Of a DNA stretch of 8,201 bases, positions 1 to 5,535 are shown one piece after another (the stretch's first letter is position 1; every line of letters begins with the position of its first letter). A program made the translations under genes and the position numbers. The notes below the pieces were generated by a model. It saw only the letters and a list, made by a program, of their open reading frames with translations. It was not told the origin of the DNA and did not search any database. Origin of the DNA: Ruminococcaceae bacterium UBA1213 (GTDB taxonomy: Bacteria > Bacillota > Clostridia > Oscillospirales > Acutalibacteraceae); assembly GCA_002309275.1 (NCBI GenBank), contig DBXL01000084.1, positions 1-8,201 on the forward strand. Direction: 5' to 3'.

Positions 1-225
1 AGCACCTATCTTTCAGGGGAATATGCTGACTATGATATATGGATAAGAAATACACTTGCTGTGCCAAGCTTTGCAGACGGCAGAAAATGGACTTTCTGGC
101 AATACTCCGATAAAGGCGAACTTGACGGCTATAAAGGTGAAGAAAAATACATTGACATGAACATATTCAACGGCACTCATGAAGAATTTCAAAATTATGC
201 AAAAGAAAGGACAGATGAAAAATGA
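1..225 (+). CDS. C-terminal part of a GH25 family muramidase (lysozyme), 5' end outside the window
   Basis: Frame 1 is open from the first base to a TGA at 223-225, giving the last 74 residues of a protein that begins upstream of the window. The tail carries the typical end of glycoside hydrolase family 25: a WTFWQYSDKGEL block, then a Gly/Lys-rich turn, then the IDMNIFNGT segment, matching the family's usual 'WQYS...G...D.N.FNG' strand order near the end of the barrel. GH25 enzymes cut the beta-1,4 bond between N-acetylmuramic acid and N-acetylglucosamine in peptidoglycan. The catalytic Asp/Glu residues lie earlier in the protein and cannot be seen, so activity and any signal peptide or cell-wall repeats remain unknown. 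Its stop overlaps the next start (ATGA), which implies co-transcription and probably coupled translation with the downstream kinase. Confidence 0.85.
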   Translation, partial: STYLSGEYADYDIWIRNTLAVPSFADGRKWTFWQYSDKGELDGYKGEEKYIDMNIFNGTHEEFQNYAKERTDEK

Positions 226-1145
226 AAGTGCTTGTATCAGGCTTGTTAAATGTTGAAACAAATGTTCCCGTTAAGGCATTCCCTCTGGAATACACGGCTA
301 TTGAATATCCCTTTATGCAGATAAATTCAAATGTTTCGGGCGTGGGCTACAATCTTTTGAAAGCCTTTCTCACTCTCGGTGATGAACCCGATATAATATC
401 CTATCTTGGCAATGATATTCAATCCGAAATTGTTTTGAATCAACTTAAATCTGACGGAATAAAAACCGATTCCATTGTGAGAACTCTCAAACAGACTCCT
501 GTTTCCGTCATTTTAGTTGACAAAAACGGCAAACGCCAGATTTTTACAGACCTCAAAGACATTCAGGAAAATACCGCTGATATTACTCCCGACATTGACG
601 AAAAAATAAAAAATGCAGATATTGTATGTGCCTGCAATATCAATTTCAGCCGTTCCGTCATGAAAAGGGCTGTTGAACTGAATAAAACCGTTGCGACTGA
701 CGTTCATGCCCTCAATAACGTCTATGACGTATATAATAAGGACTTTATCATGCAGTCGGATATTCTCTTTATGAGTGATGAGCATTTGCCTTTAAGCCCT
801 GAAAAAATGATAGACTGCCTGTGTGAACAGCATGATAATAAAGTGATAGTTATAGGCATGGGCAGTAAAGGAGCTATGCTTTTCGACAGGGAATTTGAGA
901 GTAAATATTTTTTAAGTGCTGCCAATCTCGGAAATGTCATAAACACCGTAGGGGTAGGAGATTCCCTGTTTTCATCATTCCTGCACTACTATGAAAAAGG
1001 CATGAACTGCGTAGATGCTCTCAGACGTGCCGAAACCTTTGCCGCTCTCAAAATTCAGCATAACGGGGCTGCACTCGGCTTCAGCTCTGAAAGAGATGTT
1101 GAAACGGCTCTTAAATATGCCAATATCTCCGTGACAAAACTTTAA
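222..1145 (+). CDS. PfkB/ribokinase-family carbohydrate or nucleoside kinase
   Basis: This 307-residue protein has the length and motif order of PfkB-family kinases, which phosphorylate a sugar or nucleoside with ATP. The C-terminal signature appears as NTVGVGD (residues 241-247) followed by SLFSSFL. It corresponds to the family's DTxGAGD anion hole, and D247 would be the catalytic base. An IGMGSKGAMLF stretch (211-221) matches the strand-and-turn before the ATP site. Near the N-terminus, NVSGVGYNLLKAFLTLG (37-53) takes the place of the usual GGxxxNvA substrate-binding signature, with N44 in the expected position, followed by YLGND (61-65). The start ATG lies inside the last codons of the muramidase gene (4-base overlap), with AAAGAAAGGA upstream as a purine-rich ribosome site. 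The substrate cannot be read from the sequence: the variant signatures fit neither classical ribokinase nor fructokinase closely. A role in using sugars released from the wall is only suggested by the neighbour. Confidence 0.85.
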   Translation: MKVLVSGLLNVETNVPVKAFPLEYTAIEYPFMQINSNVSGVGYNLLKAFLTLGDEPDIISYLGNDIQSEIVLNQLKSDGIKTDSIVRTLKQTPVSVILVDKNGKRQIFTDLKDIQENTADITPDIDEKIKNADIVCACNINFSRSVMKRAVELNKTVATDVHALNNVYDVYNKDFIMQSDILFMSDEHLPLSPEKMIDCLCEQHDNKVIVIGMGSKGAMLFDREFESKYFLSAANLGNVINTVGVGDSLFSSFLHYYEKGMNCVDALRRAETFAALKIQHNGAALGFSSERDVETALKYANISVTKL

Positions 1146-1148
1146 TTC

Positions 1149-1210
1149 AATGAGGAATGAAAAATGAGGAATGAGGAGTATCTTCTCCCATTCCTCATTC
1201 CTTATTCCTT
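1149..1210. repeat. Degenerate tandem heptamer repeat (AATGAGG-like) on both arms
   Basis: The left half reads AATGAGGAATGA, AAAATGAGGAATGAGGAG. The right half is the near-complement, CTCCCATTCCTCATTCC followed by the degenerate TTATTCCTTATT. The seven-base periodicity (AATGAGG, or its complement CCTCATT) is clear, and the right-hand copies degrade with A for G changes. Short intergenic repeats of this kind occur in many copies in some bacterial genomes; whether this one does cannot be judged from a single window. The last three codons and stop of the lipoprotein gene lie in the outer right arm. Confidence 0.65.
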
Positions 1211-1213
1211 ATT
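1149..1213. terminator. Repeat-built long hairpin between convergent genes, likely bidirectional terminator
   Basis: The core stem pairs AATGAGGAATG (1163-1173) plus GGAG (1175-1178) with CTCC (1185-1188) plus CATTCCTCATT (1189-1199). One A (1174) is bulged and the loop is the six bases 1179-1184. The pairing extends outward, through G-T wobbles and two A-C mismatches, to about 1149 and 1213. Both arms are tandem copies of a seven-base unit close to AATGAGG (and its complement). Bases after the core stem are T-rich on both strands: TTATTCCTTATTTTTA on +, TTTTCATTCC on -. This suits termination of both the + strand kinase unit and the - strand lipoprotein gene. Termination is an inference; the inverted repeat is directly visible. 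Confidence 0.7.
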
Positions 1214-1744
1214 TTTATAAAATGCTTTTACTTTTTCGGTAAAATCAGCTTTACGCTGTACATTGGCTATATCCGTGGAAGTGTCAGTATAAATCAAAAG
1301 ATATTTTCCGTTGTCGGAAAGAGATGCAGGGTATGCCTCATTTCCGTCAAGCTTTGTATCCTTGCCGAATACATAAAACTCTCCATTGTCTTTTACTTCA
1401 CCAAGCACACGCTTTCCCTCTTCACCAATATTATCCGTGTCATATTCATACAGCTCTACAATAACAGTTGCCTTGTCAACGATAAAATTGTATCTGTGAC
1501 CGCTCTTTGCACCTATCACATTGGAAAGCATTTCTGTTGCCTGTGCCTCTTTAGGTATGTAGTCAAGTGCTGTGAGATACTTTTCAAGTCCCTCAAGATT
1601 ATTGGCATAGTCAGATGCCTTGATGGTATCAGCGTCAGGTGCACTCTCTGTTGAGATTTTTTCAAGTTTCTGACCGCTGCCCGCACAGCCTGCAAGCGAC
1701 ACTGCCGTAACTGCACCAAGAATTGCAGCTATTATTTTTTTCAT
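1202..1744 (-). CDS. Small secreted lipoprotein, function unknown
   Basis: The protein is 180 residues, starting at the ATG at 1744. That start was chosen because GGAGGGA lies eight bases upstream and the resulting N-terminus is a clean type II signal peptide: MKK, a hydrophobic run, then the lipobox LAGC with C20 as the lipidated cysteine. The next in-frame ATG upstream (1780) would add 12 residues and spoil the signal. After a short Ser/Gly/Thr linker the mature part has an Asn/Leu-rich helix (LEGLEKYLTALDYIP), then alternating beta-like stretches (YNFIVDKATVIVELYEYDT, GEFYVFGK, KYLLIYTDTS), and ends in a charged helix. I do not recognise a named domain. The protein should sit on the outer face of the membrane. 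Its own promoter overlaps the end of the last membrane-protein gene upstream. Its final codons (Asn-Lys-Glu-stop) come from the intergenic repeat, so the extreme C-terminus may be recently acquired. Confidence 0.85.
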   Translation of the reverse strand: MKKIIAAILGAVTAVSLAGCAGSGQKLEKISTESAPDADTIKASDYANNLEGLEKYLTALDYIPKEAQATEMLSNVIGAKSGHRYNFIVDKATVIVELYEYDTDNIGEEGKRVLGEVKDNGEFYVFGKDTKLDGNEAYPASLSDNGKYLLIYTDTSTDIANVQRKADFTEKVKAFYKNKE

Positions 1745-1787
1745 TACTTTTCCCTCCGATAAAATTTCCTTTTTCTTCAATAACGGT

Positions 1788-1816
1788 ATTATAACCTATT
1801 TCACCCGTCAATTCAA
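1788..1816 (-). promoter_or_regulatory. Predicted promoter of the lipoprotein gene
   Basis: On the - strand, TTGAAT (1811-1816) and a perfect TATAAT (1788-1793) are separated by 17 bases, a standard housekeeping sigma spacing. The start site would fall near 1781, leaving a leader of about 37 bases before the ATG at 1744 and its GGAGGGA site. The -35 box overlaps the TGA stop of the upstream membrane-protein gene. No terminator-like hairpin lies between them, so read-through from the membrane operon is also possible. Confidence 0.65.
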
Positions 1817-2562
1817 GCCTTTTCTTTTTTTTCGTCATCTGAATTTTTATTTTTTTCGTCTGTCTTCATTAAAAGATACTTTCTTGTCATGAGGAACAAA
1901 AACAGATTTTCCGATGCAAGTATCAGGAACATCACACCTGCATTGATATTGATTATATCATAATTTCCGTTTTGCAGAAGCATATCCGCTGCAAGAAGGA
2001 AATTAGCTACCGTAAGGACTGCTGTACTGATGATATGCAGAAGTATGCCCTGTGACACGTTTTTCTTGACAGATGACACCGTCATGGAAAGTGAAACAAA
2101 TTTTATTGCAGGGAAAAACAAAACTATTGCCAATTTTATCACAGACTTGAAAGTTCCCATTCTGTGACCGTCAGCACTCTGGAACGCTGCAATGAATGCC
2201 CATACAAACAGTACCGCAAATGCAAGACTATAAAATACAGCCCCTATCACTGCCACGATTTTCAACAGATTCAATCCTGTTTCTTTTGGATACTTCTTAT
2301 ACATCAAAATTGACGCTATGAGAGGGACTATTTTTTCTGCCGCTATGAAAAGATTTCCAAAAGCCATCCAATAAAGTATGGTATTGGTGTGCTGAAGTTT
2401 TTCATCAAGAAAGCCCAGATTGGAAAAATCAAAAGCCATTCCCTGACTCCGTGCAAGAAATATAAATATACATAACGAAAATCCCAGCATGGCAGTCGCA
2501 CCTACTGCAAGTGTTATAATCATTCCTATCATTATCCTTGATTTCAGTATCCCTTTATTCAT
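1813..2562 (-). CDS. Six-segment integral membrane protein, unknown family (membrane operon gene 4)
   Basis: This 249-residue protein is dominated by hydrophobic segments at roughly residues 10-37, 62-86, 98-125, 141-160, 173-195 and 206-226. It ends in a strongly charged Lys/Glu/Asp tail (233-249), presumably cytoplasmic. I recognise no named domain. It is clearly related to the gene just upstream: AEKIVPLIASILMY (75-88) matches GEKIVPAAALIMIY there, TGLNLLKIV (95-103) matches TGLLTLKVI, and KFVSLSMTVSSVKK (154-167) matches KFISLSISCGYAKK. The three blocks are in the same order with nearly the same spacing. The ATG lies inside the end of the upstream gene (8-base overlap), with AAGGGAG as ribosome site, so translation is probably coupled. 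It is the last membrane gene of the run. No catalytic motif, ATPase or transporter signature is visible. Confidence 0.85.
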   Translation of the reverse strand: MNKGILKSRIMIGMIITLAVGATAMLGFSLCIFIFLARSQGMAFDFSNLGFLDEKLQHTNTILYWMAFGNLFIAAEKIVPLIASILMYKKYPKETGLNLLKIVAVIGAVFYSLAFAVLFVWAFIAAFQSADGHRMGTFKSVIKLAIVLFFPAIKFVSLSMTVSSVKKNVSQGILLHIISTAVLTVANFLLAADMLLQNGNYDIININAGVMFLILASENLFLFLMTRKYLLMKTDEKNKNSDDEKKEKA

Positions 2563-3217
2563 CTTTTACATCTCCCTTTATTTTATGATATTTCCACGCT
2601 GCAATAAATAGCAACAAGTCTATGACTGCCGAAAATAGATAGGGTATCATATGAAGTATAATCATTTCACCGACTAATACGCCTGTAAAAAGAATGTCAC
2701 ATACAAACATTCCCATTGAACTCATCAGCAGTATTTTCACCCATTTTCCATATATAAATTTCTTTGCATAACCGCATGAAATGGAAAGTGATATAAATTT
2801 CAGGGTGTTGAAAAGCAGCATCGGAAATAAAAGAAAAATCAGGAATGAATTCACAAACTGTGTCAGCCCGTTAAGGAAATTCATGCCTATTACCGACATC
2901 AGCACCCATACAACACTTACTGCTGTCATTATCACTTTGAGAGTCAATAAGCCTGTTTGATATTGTTTATCCTTCCCCTCGCCTTTACAGCCTGTATAAA
3001 TCATTATCAATGCAGCGGCAGGCACTATTTTTTCCCCTGCCATTACAAAACTGAAAAATCCCAGCAACCAATGATAACCAAAATCATTCCCTATCACCTG
3101 TGCTGTAATGTAATATACTCCGTAGGGAATATAACAAATTCCCCTGAGAAAAAGCAGTATGATAATAAAAATAACAATTTTTGATGAAAACACTTCTTTT
3201 ATTTTAGACTTATCCAT
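2555..3217 (-). CDS. Six-segment integral membrane protein, unknown family (membrane operon gene 3)
   Basis: The protein is 220 residues. I chose the ATG at 3217 because GAGGGAG lies a few bases upstream and partly overlaps the stop of the preceding gene. A TTG at 3232 would add five residues but has no ribosome site. Hydrophobic segments are near residues 15-42, 49-75, 89-112, 120-148, 158-185 and 187-209, followed by a short polar tail. The N-terminal EVFSSKIVIFIII resembles TVFTSKAVLALIV at the same place in the preceding gene. The three central blocks (GEKIVP, TGLLTLK, KFISLSIS...AKK) are shared with the following gene. This is therefore one of a set of tandem paralogues. Acidic E62 and basic K63 sit at a membrane segment and are conserved in the neighbour. 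Function unknown; no recognised domain. Confidence 0.85.
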   Translation of the reverse strand: MDKSKIKEVFSSKIVIFIIILLFLRGICYIPYGVYYITAQVIGNDFGYHWLLGFFSFVMAGEKIVPAAALIMIYTGCKGEGKDKQYQTGLLTLKVIMTAVSVVWVLMSVIGMNFLNGLTQFVNSFLIFLLFPMLLFNTLKFISLSISCGYAKKFIYGKWVKILLMSSMGMFVCDILFTGVLVGEMIILHMIPYLFSAVIDLLLFIAAWKYHKIKGDVKDE

Positions 3218-3228
3218 TTGTATCTCCC

Positions 3229-4383
3229 TCAATATTTTCGTGTCATATCATTATAAGGCGGATATGGTGTATTATCGGGCTGACTGTGGCTTGCTGCGTC
3301 AACATCTCCTGCGGGATTGTATGTGCTGTATCCACTATTATTCTGCTGATACGGCACATAATTATTATGTTCCTGTGACTGATACGGCATATAACCATTA
3401 TAATTCCCCTGCGGCTGATTCGCTGTATAACCATTATAATTATTCGGCGACTGATAGATTTGATTAGGGAAATACTGCTGTTCCGGATAAAGATTGGATA
3501 TATTCTGTTTATACACACGTTCGGCATTTTCTGCAAGGGGAAGCTTTTGGGCGTAGTGCCTTACTATCAAGAATACAAGAAAATGTATCACCGATACCAA
3601 AAGGAGTATCACCATTGAAAGTATAAAACGCAAAACAAAATAATTCAGTCCTGCCATTCCCTGAGAAGCATCGCTTGTATCTGCTGTAAAAAGCGGTATC
3701 ATAACCCCTAAAATGCACACCACGGAAACAATGCCTGTAAAAATACCTGTAATGAGTGCACTGAACTGCAGAGGTCCTGCACCTGTTGATGATGTCACAA
3801 TACCATCTATCGTTTTTTTGGCAGATGTACAGAATGCTATAATACTAATGGTGTACATGAAATTGACTCCCATGAATAAACAAGTCATAACACCCGGCAC
3901 AAACGTTTCTATGTCACTGAGCATTCCCATGCCTATAAATACTCCAATAAACGTAGATAAGCCTTCCAGAACCATTTTCATAATACCGAATGCCTGCAAT
4001 ACTGTAAAGCCTGCACGGGGAGAGTGCTGTGAATCCGGCATTTTTGAGCGTTTATATATTATGAAAGCACCTATGGCTATCCATAAATATGCTCCTCCCA
4101 GAACCAGAAACGTACAGCCCAAAAATTTCATCATATAAAACAGTCCTTCATAAATTTCAGCAATATCCGCCTCAAATTCCGGAAACAGTTCTGCTATCAT
4201 TGAAGCATTCTCCAGTGAAAGCTGTTCGGAAGCCCAAAAGTAACTCACTGAAAAACCGGCACTTCCCAAAAATACAATCAATGATACCACGATCAGTGCA
4301 AGCACAGCCTTTGATGTGAATACCGTGCAGAACATCTCCTCTATTTTTGAGAATCTGCGTTCTTTATAAATATAACTATCCAT
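3229..4383 (-). CDS. Six-segment membrane protein with Tyr/Asn/Gln/Pro-rich C-terminal tail (membrane operon gene 2)
   Basis: The protein is 384 residues, using the ATG at 4383. It lies inside the end of the upstream gene (8-base overlap), with AAAGGGAG about ten bases before it; the reading frame is open further upstream but offers no ribosome site there. A charged N-terminus (about 25 residues) leads into a first membrane segment (26-50), an acidic outer loop (52-80), then segments near 83-110, 126-152, 162-188, 207-231 and 247-275. From about 290 to the end the protein is soluble, low-complexity and very rich in Tyr, Asn, Gln and Pro, with imperfect repeats of NYNGY and PYQ. TSKAVLALIV, RAGFTVLQAFGIMK and the SAKK after segment four line up with shorter blocks in the two downstream genes, so I infer common descent. 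The tail is probably cytoplasmic if six segments is right, and could bind partners. No named domain recognised. Confidence 0.82.
   Translation of the reverse strand: MDSYIYKERRFSKIEEMFCTVFTSKAVLALIVVSLIVFLGSAGFSVSYFWASEQLSLENASMIAELFPEFEADIAEIYEGLFYMMKFLGCTFLVLGGAYLWIAIGAFIIYKRSKMPDSQHSPRAGFTVLQAFGIMKMVLEGLSTFIGVFIGMGMLSDIETFVPGVMTCLFMGVNFMYTISIIAFCTSAKKTIDGIVTSSTGAGPLQFSALITGIFTGIVSVVCILGVMIPLFTADTSDASQGMAGLNYFVLRFILSMVILLLVSVIHFLVFLIVRHYAQKLPLAENAERVYKQNISNLYPEQQYFPNQIYQSPNNYNGYTANQPQGNYNGYMPYQSQEHNNYVPYQQNNSGYSTYNPAGDVDAASHSQPDNTPYPPYNDMTRKY
3346..3441. repeat. Short direct DNA repeats inside the Tyr/Gln/Asn-rich tail coding region
   Basis: TATAACCATTATAATT occurs exactly at 3390-3405 and again at 3426-3441, 36 bases (12 codons) apart. 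CTGATACGGCA(C/T)ATA occurs at 3346-3360 and 3379-3393, 33 bases (11 codons) apart. Both spacings are multiples of three, so the repeats keep the reading frame. The tail therefore looks as if it grew by in-frame duplication and may vary in copy number between strains. Confidence 0.7.
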
Positions 4384-5383
4384 CTGTTTCAGACTCCCTT
4401 TCCGTCCTATCGGGATATTCTGTATGCGGTATTTCAAACGTCAGTTGATACCCCTCTGCACTGCCAAAATTAACAGGTTCATTTCCAAATACCCTGCTTT
4501 CAAATTTTTCTTCCTCAAAATAGTCCTCATAAAAATATTCAGATTTTTCTTCCTCACCCATACGCACCGCTATCAAATAATCAACAAACATTTTTATAAA
4601 AAATATCAGTGTTACTGCTGTGATGGCATATATCAGCACATTTATCAAAAACAAGGCGAATTTTTCGGGTACTTCCTGTATTTCTCTGTAATCAAAACCT
4701 ATAATAGCAACTATGCTTAATACCAATTCTCCCATAATAAACAGACAGCCTACCAATATAATTGCTATCTCCCAAAATCTCTCACCTTTTCTCAGGAACC
4801 TTCCATGCACTGTGTCTTCAAGATTCAGCATCATATTCATAAAAACATCTTGTACAGTAAATGCAATAAATCCGAAAATAATCGTATTGATAAACAATCC
4901 CCTTGCACTGTATTCCACACTGTCATTGAATTTTTTTATCTGTCTGTATGCATCATCAAGAAACCATGCCGACGTAGCAGACAGTGCCACCATGACCAAT
5001 ATCAAAAACCATAAAGCTACAAGCAGTCTTTTAAGCCATTTGGAATACTTTCCAATTTTTTCCCTGTCCTCATGCTTTACCGCACTTATCATGCTGAAAA
5101 TACTCACCGAAATAAAACACAGCAGAAATGTTTCTATTCCTCCAAAAAAGAAATTGATAAGTCCCGTTGTCATAGCACCATAGCCTATAAGACTGTATGC
5201 AGCATAAAATTCTTCAAATCTTATCATTCCAAACATGGAAACAAGTGTTCTCAAAAATACAAATATTCCCATTCCTGACAAGGCACACGCAAACATAAAT
5301 GCACCGTCTTTTGAAAACACATCATCAAGTTTTCCATAATCTTCACTCAAACATTCCCTTTCTTTTTCACGCAAGCCATACAT
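4376..5383 (-). CDS. Six-segment integral membrane protein with acidic C-terminal tail (membrane operon gene 1)
   Basis: This 335-residue protein is the first gene of the membrane operon. The ATG at 5383 is preceded by AAAGGGTGG about 11 bases away. A TTG a dozen codons in, behind AAAGGGA, is a weaker alternative. A charged N-terminus (1-27) precedes hydrophobic segments near residues 28-52, 66-100, 113-137, 161-185, 205-230 and 243-272. The final 60 residues are soluble and rich in Glu, Asp, Tyr and Phe, with an acidic stretch EEEKFESR. The layout (charged N-terminus, six segments, polar tail) is that of the next gene, but residue-level similarity to the three downstream proteins is weak and I could not align clear blocks. 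No domain is recognised. Its stop overlaps the next start by eight bases. Confidence 0.83.
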   Translation of the reverse strand: MYGLREKERECLSEDYGKLDDVFSKDGAFMFACALSGMGIFVFLRTLVSMFGMIRFEEFYAAYSLIGYGAMTTGLINFFFGGIETFLLCFISVSIFSMISAVKHEDREKIGKYSKWLKRLLVALWFLILVMVALSATSAWFLDDAYRQIKKFNDSVEYSARGLFINTIIFGFIAFTVQDVFMNMMLNLEDTVHGRFLRKGERFWEIAIILVGCLFIMGELVLSIVAIIGFDYREIQEVPEKFALFLINVLIYAITAVTLIFFIKMFVDYLIAVRMGEEEKSEYFYEDYFEEEKFESRVFGNEPVNFGSAEGYQLTFEIPHTEYPDRTERESETDG

Positions 5384-5421
5384 GAACCCGTTACCACCCT
5401 TTCAAAAATATCCTCTTAAAA

Positions 5422-5450
5422 ATTATACATCAAACAGCCATAAATAGCAA
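5422..5450 (-). promoter_or_regulatory. Predicted promoter of the four-gene membrane operon
   Basis: On the - strand, TTGCTA (5445-5450; four of six consensus bases) and a perfect TATAAT (5422-5427) are 17 bases apart. They lie in the only substantial intergenic gap of the region, about 40 bases upstream of the first gene's ATG at 5383. No obvious operator palindrome lies around it. It would serve all four overlapping genes, since no other gap between them could hold a promoter. Confidence 0.6.
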
Positions 5451-5490
5451 CATTCAAAGTTTGTTTTCAAATATCTTTATCCCCAATATT

Positions 5491-5532
5491 TAAACGTGAG
5501 CTTTATAGAAACATCTATCAAACTCACGTTTA
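5491..5532 (-). terminator. Hairpin after the aminotransferase gene, probable terminator
   Basis: TAAACGTGAG (5491-5500) pairs perfectly with CTCACGTTTA (5523-5532). The stem continues inward with two mismatches (TT and ATAG paired with CTAT and AA) to a six-base loop at 5509-5514. It sits three bases past the aminotransferase stop. On the - strand it is followed by AATATTGGGG and not by a long T run, so it is a weak match to a classical intrinsic terminator and could equally stabilise the 3' end of the message. Confidence 0.55.
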
Positions 5533-5535
5533 TAA

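Noticed and set aside
3390..3441. Direct repeats considered as a CRISPR-like or attachment-site array
   Set aside because: There are only two copies of each, in frame within a coding region that encodes a repetitive protein tail, and there are no regular unique spacers.
3713..4138. A 141-codon open frame on the + strand
   Set aside because: It is antisense to the second membrane-protein gene, which has an overlapping start, a ribosome site and paralogues; the + frame has none of these.
4713..5183. A 156-codon open frame on the + strand
   Set aside because: It is fully antisense to the first membrane-protein gene, with no ribosome site and a composition that mirrors hydrophobic codons on the other strand.
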